Shown here piece after piece: positions 1 through 6,473 of a DNA stretch of 22,197 nt. A model generated the notes under the pieces. It was not told the DNA's origin. It was given only the letters and a program-made list of their open reading frames with translations, and searched no databases. The translations under genes were made by a program, and so were the position numbers. Positions within the stretch are counted from its first letter, which is position 1, and each line of letters opens with the position of its first letter. Origin of the DNA: CAYUWH01 sp964448615. GTDB taxonomy: Bacteria > Patescibacteriota > Gracilibacteria > Peribacterales > Peribacteraceae. The stretch is taken from the NCBI GenBank assembly GCA_964448615.1, contig CAYUWH010000021.1:1-22197 (forward strand). The letters run 5' to 3'.

Positions 1-110
1 TACAATTAATACAGAAGATGGCCTAGACACTTGTAGGAGCAGCATTTACTGGCTCTGTTTGTCGTTTTGAGTGATACCATCCATAACGTTGACGTGCTAC
101 CATAGCCGCG
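1..110. other. left-edge non-coding stretch
   Basis: No convincing gene is seen here. On the plus strand the frame starting at base 2 is open from the window edge to a TGA at 68-70 (22 codons), so it could be the last residues of a gene cut off by the window, but this is too short to judge. On the minus strand an ATG at 101-103 opens 26 codons ending at 23-25. An extended -10 for the next gene lies at 95-103. Confidence 0.4.
95..103 (+). promoter_or_regulatory. extended -10 box (TGC-TACCAT) for the small membrane protein gene
   Basis: TGC at 95-97 is followed by TACCAT at 98-103, 7 nt before the ATG at 111. That spacing would start the transcript at or next to the start codon. No good -35 is seen 17 nt upstream, and the hexamer is only a 4/6 match, so the call is tentative. 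Confidence 0.35.
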
Positions 111-398
111 ATGTTGCGCTATCTTCACACGCTTTCGGCATTCCTCTTCTATGTGCTGGGAAGTGTTTTATTTCTCTCATACGTGTTGCTCCATAACGGG
201 ATCGGCGGCATGACGCCGTTGAATATTTTGCTCTACGCCGATTTGCCGATGGCATTTGCAGCAACGTTATACGGCGGCTTGAGTGTGTATCTCAGCATCG
301 ATGAAGAAGCGAAAGGTTCGACTGTGCTCCTGTGGAGCGTCGGCCTTCCCCTTGCCGTACTCTTCCTCGTTTTCGTTGTTCTTAATTTTTGGAATTGA
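111..398 (+). CDS. small hydrophobic membrane protein, function unknown
   Basis: A 95-residue protein made almost entirely of three hydrophobic segments, at about residues 6-27, 37-61 and 70-94. A short acidic/basic connector (around DEEAKG) sits before the third segment. It is predicted to lie in the cytoplasmic membrane. I recognise no family and no catalytic motif. The ATG is the only sensible start; it has no Shine-Dalgarno but has an extended -10 seven bases upstream, suggesting a leaderless mRNA. The TGA stop is followed after two bases by a heptad-repeat element, then by the M16 peptidase gene on the same strand. Whether the two genes share a transcript cannot be told from the sequence. 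Confidence 0.7.
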   Translation: MLRYLHTLSAFLFYVLGSVLFLSYVLLHNGIGGMTPLNILLYADLPMAFAATLYGGLSVYLSIDEEAKGSTVLLWSVGLPLAVLFLVFVVLNFWN

Positions 399-400
399 TG

Positions 401-465
401 AGCTTTTAGCTTATAGCTTTTAGTTGTCGTATTAGAATCCTATCAGCTAACAGCTCTAAGCTCTC
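401..465. repeat. heptad-periodic inverted repeat, element 1
   Basis: AGCT recurs every 7 nt: AGCTTTT, AGCTTAT, AGCTTTT at 401-421, then a degenerate AGTTGTC. After a spacer come AGCTAAC, AGCTCTA, AGCTCTC at 445-465. The right block read on the other strand resembles the left block, so the element can form an imperfect hairpin. It starts two bases after the stop codon of the upstream gene. Its design matches the elements at 4163-4228, 8379-8436 and 10485-10549. Confidence 0.7.
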
Positions 466-501
466 GACCAGGAATTGTTCCATCTCCCATTTCCCCACTC
501 T

Positions 502-1764
502 ATGTATTCCCTCCATCGTCTCGCTTCCGGTTTGCCCGTTCTCGTCGCCCCCGTCGAGGGAACTTCATCCGTCACCGTCATGATCTTCGCCGGCGCGGGC
601 TCGCGCTACGAAGTGCAGAGCAACCGCGGCATCAGCCACTTTTTGGAACACATGTTTTTTAAGGGCGGCAAGAAATATACGACGACACAGGAGGTGAGCA
701 TGGCGATCGATTCGGTGGGTGGAGATTTCAATGCGTTCACTGCAAAAGAATATGCGGGCTACTACGTGAAGGTCGCGGCAGAACAAACCGAACTCGCCTG
801 CGACGTACTCAGTGACATGTTGCTGCATGCCACCTTTCCCACGGAAGAAATCGATAAAGAGCGCGGCGTGATCATGGAAGAAGAGCGCATGTACCAGGAC
901 ACCCCGATGTACCGCGCAGGATGGGATTTTGAGGAATTGCTTTTCGGTGATCACCCGCTCGGCTGGGATACGATCGGCACGGAGGAAGTGATCAAGAGCG
1001 TGACGCAGGCGGATTTCCAGAAGCACAAAGACGAGCTCTATACGCCGGATAACCTCGTCATCACCTTCTCCGGCAAAATCACGGAAAAGGAAGCCATGGC
1101 CTTTGCGGAGAAATTCTTCGCCGGAATCGGCGGCAAGAAAAATAAGATCTTCGATCCGCTGATCGAGTACGGTTCCAAGAAAGTCTATCTGCGCACCAAA
1201 AACACCGAACAATCACACCTCGTCCTCGGTGTCCCAGGCGTTGGCTCACAACATGAAGACCACTTCGCCCACAAGATGCTCGCCGTCATTCTCGGCGGCA
1301 ATATGAGCTCACGTATGTTCTTAAACATCCGCGAAGCGAAAGGGCTCTGCTATTACATCTCCACCGAGACGGACAACTACATGGACGGCGGCGCGCTCTC
1401 CACGCGCGCGGGCGTCGACCAGTCTCGCCTGCAGGAAGCAATCGAGCTCATCAAGAAGGAATATATGGTCTGCGCCAAAGACGGCGTTACGGCCGACGAA
1501 TTGCAGCGCGCGAAGGATTATCTGAAAGGAAAGATCACGCTAAGCCTGGAAGACAGCGAAGAGCGTGCGCACTATTACGGCAAGCAGCAATTGCTCTATC
1601 CGGAAGTGCGCGACGTCGAAGAGTATTTCAAGAAAATCGACGGCGTCACCAAGGCACAGGTGGATGCGTTGGCAAAACGATTATTGTCACCGGAACATCT
1701 GCGCCTCGTGATTATCGGCCGGGAAAACGACGCCGACAAATGGGCCCAATTAATTGCGGCATGA
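502..1764 (+). CDS. M16 family zinc metallopeptidase (processing-peptidase-like)
   Basis: A 420-residue protein in the size range of single-unit bacterial M16B peptidases. The inverted zinc motif HxxEH is present as HFLEH at residues 46-50, with zinc-ligand Glu candidates in the MEEE run near residues 126-127, about 76 residues on, as the family requires. The C-terminal half has the typical second M16 lobe, including the NIREAKGLCYYIS stretch that resembles the conserved region closing the substrate chamber. Such enzymes cleave peptides or small protein segments, often as dimers. No signal peptide is visible, so a cytoplasmic location is inferred. I chose the ATG at 502, because an upstream TTG at 475 adds nine residues of weak character. 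Neither start has a good Shine-Dalgarno. A terminator follows at 1876. Confidence 0.92.
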   Translation: MYSLHRLASGLPVLVAPVEGTSSVTVMIFAGAGSRYEVQSNRGISHFLEHMFFKGGKKYTTTQEVSMAIDSVGGDFNAFTAKEYAGYYVKVAAEQTELACDVLSDMLLHATFPTEEIDKERGVIMEEERMYQDTPMYRAGWDFEELLFGDHPLGWDTIGTEEVIKSVTQADFQKHKDELYTPDNLVITFSGKITEKEAMAFAEKFFAGIGGKKNKIFDPLIEYGSKKVYLRTKNTEQSHLVLGVPGVGSQHEDHFAHKMLAVILGGNMSSRMFLNIREAKGLCYYISTETDNYMDGGALSTRAGVDQSRLQEAIELIKKEYMVCAKDGVTADELQRAKDYLKGKITLSLEDSEERAHYYGKQQLLYPEVRDVEEYFKKIDGVTKAQVDALAKRLLSPEHLRLVIIGRENDADKWAQLIAA

Positions 1765-1875
1765 CGCCTTAATAAAACGTTAATACGGTCAAGATATATT
1801 TGTAACGCTCACCTGACATTAGCGTCATATAGTACGCACAAAGTCCTGCGGCCTAGTGCACCTTGAGCTTCACGA
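1765..1875. other. intergenic region before a terminator
   Basis: About 110 bases between the peptidase stop and a strong terminator. It contains AT-rich hexamers (TATATT near 1795, TATAGT at 1828-1833) but none has a correctly spaced -35 box. A short RNA ending at the terminator is possible but not supported. No tRNA fold, RNase P or SRP RNA motif is seen. Confidence 0.4.
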
Positions 1876-1907
1876 AATCCTCCCGCTTACCACGGGGGGA
1901 TTTTTTT
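1876..1907 (+). terminator. intrinsic terminator after the M16 peptidase
   Basis: The stem AATCCTCCCG (1876-1885) pairs with CGGGGGGATT (1893-1902), ten base pairs with one G-T wobble. The T run extends to 1907. The T run touches the stop codon (1906-1908) of the convergent minus-strand gene. On the minus strand there is no T run after the stem, so it should act mainly on plus-strand transcripts. Confidence 0.85.
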
Positions 1908-2127
1908 AGAGATTAAACAATTGCTCCAACTGCTGACGCAGTATCGCTGATTGAATTTCCTGAATCACGAGTCGCACTTCATCAGCCAAATATTCACGCG
2001 CTCTTGCTTCTGCCTGTATGACTTCCTCTGACCAAGGAACCATGCCGAATGAATCTTCGTCCGAAAGAGCGCCTGCAACAGTGAGTACATCGCGACGCAG
2101 GGATTCAAGATCGCGGAAAACTGACAT
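1906..2127 (-). CDS. small acidic helical protein, function unknown
   Basis: A 73-residue charged protein that looks fully alpha-helical, without a signal peptide, membrane segment or cysteine. It has clusters such as EEVIQAEARAREYLADEV and ends with a Gln/Leu-rich helix. No family is recognised. The composition is convincing as coding, but the start is uncertain. The ATG at 2127 has no Shine-Dalgarno, whereas a strong AAGGAG (2191-2196) and a GTG at 2183 lie upstream in a different frame, and this gene's frame has a stop at about 2177. Either the gene starts internally, or there is a frameshift, or a short upstream ORF precedes it. A well-formed promoter lies at 2220-2248. The gene is convergent with the M16 peptidase. 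Confidence 0.55.
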   Translation of the reverse strand: MSVFRDLESLRRDVLTVAGALSDEDSFGMVPWSEEVIQAEARAREYLADEVRLVIQEIQSAILRQQLEQLFNL

Positions 2128-2180
2128 AGAAAGAGAGAAATACAGAACGAGCGGAACCAGATGACACGAAAGTTGTTAGC

Positions 2181-2196
2181 CACGGATCAGCTCCTT
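2181..2196 (-). promoter_or_regulatory. strong Shine-Dalgarno plus GTG in the leader of the small minus-strand gene
   Basis: Read on the minus strand, AAGGAG (2196-2191) is followed after 7 nt by GTG (2183-2181). This is the clearest ribosome-binding site in the window, in a region where most genes lack one. The frame it opens runs 72 codons to 1965 but looks non-coding after the first 20 residues or so. The better coding frame begins at 2127. Confidence 0.55.
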
Positions 2197-2219
2197 GAAT
2201 TGAGAAAAGATCTTTCGAG

Positions 2220-2248
2220 ACTATACAATATTTTAGTATAAAAAGCAA
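2220..2248 (-). promoter_or_regulatory. sigma70-type promoter TTGCTT-17-TATAGT
   Basis: On the minus strand, TTGCTT (2248-2243) and TATAGT (2225-2220) are separated by exactly 17 nt, in AT-rich DNA between the TPR gene stop and the small gene. The predicted transcript starts near 2213, giving a roughly 30-nt leader to the GTG at 2183. Confidence 0.75.
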
Positions 2249-2252
2249 ATTT

Positions 2253-4148
2253 TTATCTTCCTAGCTGTCTCAATGCCTCTTTGGCCGTGGCATTGCCCGG
2301 ATCAAGCGTGAGGACCGATTCAAACATTTCGATGGATTTCGCTCGCTCCCCCTTTTTGGCATAGAGAATACCGGCATTGATGCGCGGGGCCAGCGAACGG
2401 GGCGACAGTTGCATCGAGCGCTCATAAGCGGCTAAGGCTGCCGCATCATCTCCTTTCGTACTGTACGCAAACGCAAGATTGTACTGCGCGTCGGCAAAAT
2501 AGTTATTGATCTCCAGCGCTCTCTGATAATGCGCAATCGCGCCTTCGATATCACGATCAGCCAGCAGCACAGACCCCAGATTCGTATGCGCCTCCTCGTA
2601 GTCCGGATCGATCGCAAGCGCCTTGGCATATTCCGCCTTCGCATCATCGCGTCTGCCGAGTTCCGCATACAGAATACCAAGCCCGAAGTGCGCCTCTTTG
2701 CTGCCGGGCGCGATCGCGAACGCATGCGTGTATGCGTCTTCCGCTTCTGCATATCTCTTTAGTTGGCGATAGGCTCCGCCTAAATTACTCCACGTTTTCG
2801 GATTCTGATGGATCGCCAGCCCCTGCTTGTACCGCTCAATCGCCCCTTCCAAATCTCCGCGCAAACGATACATATTTCCCAAATTGTTATAGGCGATGTG
2901 CGACGATTCCGGGAAATGCTTGATGACGTTTGCGAAGAGCGTTTCCGTATCCCGCCATACCATCGATTGCTCATGAGCACGCACTCCCAACGGGACAACG
3001 ATCACCATGGTCACGGCAGACGCAACAAGCCATTCTTTCGATCCATCTTTCCAAAGCAACCGCGCAAGGAGGAATCCGACCATCAGGAATATTCCCACGG
3101 ATGCGACGTACGCATAGCGATCCGACGCGGAGTACACCCCCATGTCATCGCCTTTCGCGAAGTTCAAGAAGGTCGGCGAGAGCACGAAGTAATAGAAAAG
3201 AAATCCAAACCACAGTTCCGGCAATTTTTTCCGCAGCAAGAGGCAGGCGGCTGCAATCGCAATGAGGATAGCAAGCGGCACGTAAAAATCCGGAGAGGCG
3301 ATCGTCACATCGCCGGTGTAGGGATAGAGCAGCGAAAAATGATCGGGCCAGAAGAGTTTTTGGAGATAGAACACTGCGCTCTTGAAGGACATCACGATCT
3401 TGGTGCCGAAGTCCGTCGCGCCCGCCACACGCAATTTGCCGATGATGCCGATGATGCCGAAAATGACGCTCAGGAGGACATACGGAATCTTGTCGGTCAG
3501 CATGGCCTTGCTCCAGACCCTTCCTCGGAACACATCCAGCAACACCAGCACGACAGGGAGAATCAAAATCTGCCCCTTGGCCATTAGTCCCAATAAGAAA
3601 CAAAGGATACTCAGCCGATATGCCTTCTTCGATCCATCGTCGCGGAAGTACAGATAACCAATGATCGACGCGAGGAAAAAGAACAGCGACAGCACGTCTT
3701 TGCGTCCGCTCGCCCACGCGACCGCTTCGGTATGGAGCGGGTGGAGCATGAAGAGCAAGCCGACGACGATCGCGATCCATCGTCGTCCTAGCAGCAAAAA
3801 CGCGAGCCAGGCCACCAGCAATGCACTGCCCAAATGCCAGAACCAGTTTCCCAAATGGAAGATAAACGGATTGGGACCGGCAATCTGATAGTCGATTTGG
3901 TACGTGAGCAACGTCAGCGGAATGTAGAGTTCGGGATCGTACGTCGTGAACACGCGCAGGAGCGACGCAGGCGTCATTTCCATAACGGCCGGATTTTCGT
4001 AAATCAATAACCCGTCGTCCCACCGCACGAACGTATTGCCGAGCGACTTGCCATACACCAGCAACATCACCAGCGCGAATCCTCCGGCGATAAACCAGAG
4101 AACGCTGCGGGAAGGAAGGCGCGGGAGGGAGGGTTCGGAGGCAGACAT
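2253..4148 (-). CDS. polytopic GT-C/TMTC-like membrane protein with C-terminal TPR repeats
   Basis: A 631-residue protein. Residues 1 to about 390 hold many transmembrane helices. An early lumenal-type loop carries WDD (residues 43-45), as in GT-C glycosyltransferases. A later stretch, HPLHTEAVAWASGRKDVLS, closely resembles the HPxHTEAVA..GR motif of TMTC-type O-mannosyltransferases (DUF1736 region). From about residue 395 to the end there are about six tetratricopeptide repeats of 34 residues, with the usual NLG.Y...G....A pattern. The likely role is sugar transfer from a lipid carrier to exported proteins, with the TPR part binding substrate; activity is inferred from family resemblance. 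I prefer the second ATG (4148) over 4154, because a TATACT box ends 8 nt before it. The promoter lies in heptad element 2. Confidence 0.85.
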   Translation of the reverse strand: MSASEPSLPRLPSRSVLWFIAGGFALVMLLVYGKSLGNTFVRWDDGLLIYENPAVMEMTPASLLRVFTTYDPELYIPLTLLTYQIDYQIAGPNPFIFHLGNWFWHLGSALLVAWLAFLLLGRRWIAIVVGLLFMLHPLHTEAVAWASGRKDVLSLFFFLASIIGYLYFRDDGSKKAYRLSILCFLLGLMAKGQILILPVVLVLLDVFRGRVWSKAMLTDKIPYVLLSVIFGIIGIIGKLRVAGATDFGTKIVMSFKSAVFYLQKLFWPDHFSLLYPYTGDVTIASPDFYVPLAILIAIAAACLLLRKKLPELWFGFLFYYFVLSPTFLNFAKGDDMGVYSASDRYAYVASVGIFLMVGFLLARLLWKDGSKEWLVASAVTMVIVVPLGVRAHEQSMVWRDTETLFANVIKHFPESSHIAYNNLGNMYRLRGDLEGAIERYKQGLAIHQNPKTWSNLGGAYRQLKRYAEAEDAYTHAFAIAPGSKEAHFGLGILYAELGRRDDAKAEYAKALAIDPDYEEAHTNLGSVLLADRDIEGAIAHYQRALEINNYFADAQYNLAFAYSTKGDDAAALAAYERSMQLSPRSLAPRINAGILYAKKGERAKSIEMFESVLTLDPGNATAKEALRQLGR

Positions 4149-4156
4149 GGACATTC

Positions 4157-4162
4157 AGTATA
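4157..4162 (-). promoter_or_regulatory. -10 box (TATACT) for the TMTC-like gene
   Basis: TATACT on the minus strand (4162-4157) is 8 nt before the ATG at 4148 and 2 nt before the ATG at 4154. This favours the inner ATG and a leaderless message. No consensus -35 is visible. The box lies at the edge of heptad element 2. Confidence 0.5.
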
Positions 4163-4228
4163 GTGAGTATTTAGTATCTAGTATTCAGTATTTGGCCAGC
4201 TAAATACTAGATACTAAATACATAATAC
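4163..4228. repeat. heptad-periodic inverted repeat, element 2
   Basis: AGTATTT, AGTATCT, AGTATTC, AGTATTT run head to tail at 4166-4193. A 7-nt loop, GGCCAGC (4194-4200), follows. Then come TAAATAC, TAGATAC, TAAATAC, ATAATAC at 4201-4228. The two blocks are near-perfect inverted copies and can form a stem of about 30 bp. The element fills the divergent intergenic region between the TMTC-like gene and the first Ser-rich gene, and both genes' -10 boxes border it. Confidence 0.85.
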
Positions 4229-4238
4229 TCAGTCATTA

Positions 4239-4247
4239 TGCTATACT
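4239..4247 (+). promoter_or_regulatory. extended -10 (TGC-TATACT) upstream of the first Ser-rich gene
   Basis: TG at 4239-4240, one base, then TATACT at 4242-4247. Transcription should begin near 4254, leaving a short leader of about 18 nt to the ATG at 4272. The -35 region is poor, as is common for extended -10 promoters. Confidence 0.6.
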
Positions 4248-4271
4248 CCGCCCGCTTTCCACCCCATTTAC

Positions 4272-4865
4272 ATGCGCATCCCCGCCACTGTGTCCCTCTC
4301 CTTAGCAAGCATCGCCATGGCTCTCACGCCATTGGCTGCCGGTGCGCAATCCTCGACCTCCTCCGCAACGTCTTCCGCGAGCTCCTCCTCAGAGTCTTCT
4401 CTTTCGCTTCCGCCATTGCCGGCATCGTGCTTGGCAAACCCCAACAAAGATCTCTGTATTCCGGATGCGCTGAGGAATCTTGAGCGCTTGAAGCTCGATT
4501 ACGTAAACCAAGTCGCCCGCAGACGCCAAGCTTGGATTGACGAACATGCCTCGATGGGCCGTACACCGGAATATTTGAAATTGCTCCAGGATTTTTCCAA
4601 TAAGAGCCAAAGAGAGAGCCAAGCGTTCTTGGATAAGCTGACCGCGCAAATGAGAATCATTACGGCCGGCCGCACGAATCGCAGAGGTCGCGGCGCGAGC
4701 AGCACTTCTTCGTCTTCGTCGAGCGTTTCTTCCCGTCCCGTCGATGTGAAGGCATTGGCAAAATGCCACGCCATCACGGATGAGGTAAGGCGCCGCGTCT
4801 GCGTGCGCGCAGTGAACAATGCTTCCAGACAGCGCCTGACCACCGGAAAGGCGTACCAGAAGTAA
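4272..4865 (+). CDS. exported Ser-rich protein with paired cysteines, function unknown
   Basis: A 197-residue protein with a signal peptide (cleavage likely after GAGA, residue 25). A Ser/Thr-rich linker (about 26-45) follows, then C53 and C62, a charged helical middle (65-130), a second Ser-run linker (142-154) and a C-terminal module with C165 and C177. The last module has the pattern C-x11-C-V-R. The next gene has related C-x10-C pairs, so the two are probably diverged neighbours of one family. It should lie outside the cytoplasmic membrane, with cysteines likely in disulfides. No known domain is recognised. The 18-nt leader has no Shine-Dalgarno. The Ser-rich linkers could be glycosylation targets of the nearby TMTC-like protein; that is speculation based on adjacency only. 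Confidence 0.8.
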   Translation: MRIPATVSLSLASIAMALTPLAAGAQSSTSSATSSASSSSESSLSLPPLPASCLANPNKDLCIPDALRNLERLKLDYVNQVARRRQAWIDEHASMGRTPEYLKLLQDFSNKSQRESQAFLDKLTAQMRIITAGRTNRRGRGASSTSSSSSSVSSRPVDVKALAKCHAITDEVRRRVCVRAVNNASRQRLTTGKAYQK

Positions 4866-4971
4866 GCTCGCAAAAAAACAGGAGCAGTTCTGTAAGAAGC
4901 AAGCGACATCGACCGTCAACAAGAGGGAAATGTGTGCGCAATGACGCGCTTATCTTTTTCCTTCTTTGTTT

Positions 4972-5943
4972 ATGCACAAACTTCTGGCCGTTCTGACTGC
5001 CGGCTCTCTCAGCCTCGCGTTCGCGCCATTCGCTTTTGCGCAAAGCGTCAGTTCTTCGAGCATGTCTTCTTCTGATACTTCACTTTCCCTGTCATCGTCC
5101 TCTTCATCGCTGAGCTCGGTTTCATCAAGCTCCAACGAGAGTTCGGCACGATACTATTCTCCAAGCAGCCGCTCGCAATCTTCAGCGAGCGTCACGGTCC
5201 GCGGAAATTACAGGCGCTTGAGATCGTCCGCATCTTCGCTCCGCTCGCAAGCGGCAACACGATCATCGGTGGCCAATGTGGCAGACGACTCCCTGATCCC
5301 GGCTCAATGCCGTGACATTATGGGACGTGCACGTGCAATGTGCGTGATTCGTCTGTCTCGCCCCGCATCACGCTCCTCCATCAGCAGCTCATCGTCTTCG
5401 ATGGCCTCTTCCGTTGCGAGTACTGCGAGCGGATCTGTTCTCTGGAATTTTCTTGCACCGGGCACCACGCTGACCAGTGATGATCAAGTGCGACGCGCGC
5501 TGTGCATGCTCGTCATGCACGACGGCTCCTCAAGCTGCATGCAAGGTTCCAGTCTTCGCGAATTCAACGAACGCATGCAGGAATGGTTTCAGAAACTCGG
5601 CACCTCACTCTCGCAATTCATGGTGAATCTCAATAGCGTCGGCGGCGACACTTCGTCCGGTTATTTCTGGAACGATACAACCTTCCCTTGGCGCGGTTCG
5701 ATGTCGGGCGGCGTGAAAGGATTCAGTGAAGAGTGGTTGTACGGCACGGGCGCGATGCTCGATAACACTGATGCCAGCGCGTCTTCATTGCGCGATCGCA
5801 GCCAGACCGATGCCTGGGATGCGTGTTCACACCGCACAGGGAGAGGGCAAAGCAGATGCGTGCGCGATTACCTTTTGATGCAAAATATGCTAGATGCCAG
5901 CGGGGAGAGCTCTTCCTTAAGCCTTCACACAAACTCTTACTAA
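4972..5943 (+). CDS. exported Ser-rich protein with three C-x10-C pairs, function unknown
   Basis: A 323-residue protein with a clear signal peptide (cleavage after AFA, residue 23) and a long Ser-rich segment at about 24-100. Three cysteine pairs have identical spacing: C113/C124, C178/C189 and C285/C296. A second Ser run lies at 134-154. Pairs one and three are followed by V-I-R or V-R, as in the upstream protein. A mid-section rich in W, F and G (about 228-262) suggests a folded domain. The ATG at 4972 was chosen over a TTG two codons earlier. The leader is pyrimidine-rich, without a Shine-Dalgarno, and only a weak -10-like TTATCT (4950-4955) is visible, so co-transcription with the upstream gene is possible. 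A terminator follows at 5984. Confidence 0.8.
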   Translation: MHKLLAVLTAGSLSLAFAPFAFAQSVSSSSMSSSDTSLSLSSSSSSLSSVSSSSNESSARYYSPSSRSQSSASVTVRGNYRRLRSSASSLRSQAATRSSVANVADDSLIPAQCRDIMGRARAMCVIRLSRPASRSSISSSSSSMASSVASTASGSVLWNFLAPGTTLTSDDQVRRALCMLVMHDGSSSCMQGSSLREFNERMQEWFQKLGTSLSQFMVNLNSVGGDTSSGYFWNDTTFPWRGSMSGGVKGFSEEWLYGTGAMLDNTDASASSLRDRSQTDAWDACSHRTGRGQSRCVRDYLLMQNMLDASGESSSLSLHTNSY

Positions 5944-5983
5944 TCAAACATCATCTTTTTAACGCGGAGGGAAAAACGGAATG

Positions 5984-6014
5984 GGGGACGGGACGAAAGT
6001 TCCGCCCTCTTTTT
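5984..6014 (+). terminator. intrinsic terminator between the Ser-rich gene and ndk
   Basis: The stem GGGGACGGGAC (5984-5994) pairs with GTTCCGCCCTC (5999-6009) through a GAAA tetraloop. There are two wobbles and one mismatch, followed by TTTTT at 6010-6014. It sits just before the ndk promoter and separates the two transcripts. Confidence 0.8.
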
Positions 6015-6018
6015 CCAC

Positions 6019-6047
6019 TCGACAGGCATCCTGATTTTTGCTTGAAT
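6019..6047 (+). promoter_or_regulatory. ndk promoter TCGACA-17-TTGAAT
   Basis: The -35 box TCGACA (6019-6024), a 17-nt spacer and the -10 box TTGAAT (6042-6047). The -10 box ends directly before an ATG at 6048 and 6 nt before an ATG at 6054. Transcription should therefore start at about 6054, so only the second ATG can be used. Confidence 0.6.
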
Positions 6048-6053
6048 ATGCGC

Positions 6054-6473
6054 ATGCAACGCACCCTCATCCTCCTGAAACCGGACGCCGTCCAAAAGAA
6101 AATCTGCGGCAAAGTGCTCTCTCGCTTCGAGGAAGCAGGACTCACGATCCGTGGCTGCAAGATGATCCGCCTCGATTCGAAACTTTTGAAAGATCACTAC
6201 GCACACATCGCTGATAAGCCATTTTATCCAGAAGTGGAGGCCTTCATGTCCTCCATTCCCGTGATCGCGCTCGTGCTCGAAGGAGATGATGTCATCGGTA
6301 AGGTCCGCGATATGTTGGGCGTCACCGATAGCCGCAAGGCCGCCCCCGGCACCATCCGCGCATCGTACGGCGAGAACATGATGGTCAACGTCGCTCACGC
6401 CTCCGATGGCGAAGATGCAGCAAAAGCCGAAGTACGACGCTTCTTCAGCGAAGAAGAGCTGTTCGAGTATTAA
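6054..6473 (+). CDS. ndk: nucleoside diphosphate kinase
   Basis: A 139-residue protein of normal family length. It transfers the gamma-phosphate of ATP to nucleoside diphosphates through a phosphohistidine. The N-terminus MQRTLILLKPDAV is the classic NDK start, and the catalytic His is H115 in NVAHASD (family pattern N..HgSD). Nucleotide-binding residues follow the usual order: K10 in the KPDA loop, R and T in the GVTDSRKAAPGTIR region, and N in YGENMMVN. The ATG at 6054 was chosen over 6048 because it fits both the family N-terminus and the promoter spacing, implying a leaderless mRNA. The stop TAA overlaps, in the palindrome TTAA (6470-6473), the stop of the convergent Fe-S gene. Confidence 0.97.
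   Translation: MQRTLILLKPDAVQKKICGKVLSRFEEAGLTIRGCKMIRLDSKLLKDHYAHIADKPFYPEVEAFMSSIPVIALVLEGDDVIGKVRDMLGVTDSRKAAPGTIRASYGENMMVNVAHASDGEDAAKAEVRRFFSEEELFEY

Noticed and set aside
23..103. 26-codon minus-strand peptide
   Set aside because: It is very short, has no promoter or ribosome-binding site that can be defended, and overlaps the plus-strand promoter region.
565..1212. 215-codon open frame on the minus strand
   Set aside because: It lies fully inside the M16 peptidase gene in an antisense frame, has no family features, and the sense frame carries the zinc motif.
1828..1907. small non-coding RNA ending at the terminator
   Set aside because: No correctly spaced -35/-10 pair was found and no known RNA motif fits; the terminator is explained by the M16 gene.
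2808..3587. 259-codon open frame on the plus strand
   Set aside because: It is antisense to the TMTC-like gene, His/Arg/Gln-rich, and without domain signs.
5823..6053. long N-terminal extension of ndk
   Set aside because: The in-frame extension overlaps the Ser-rich gene and crosses a terminator and the ndk promoter; the family N-terminus begins at 6054.
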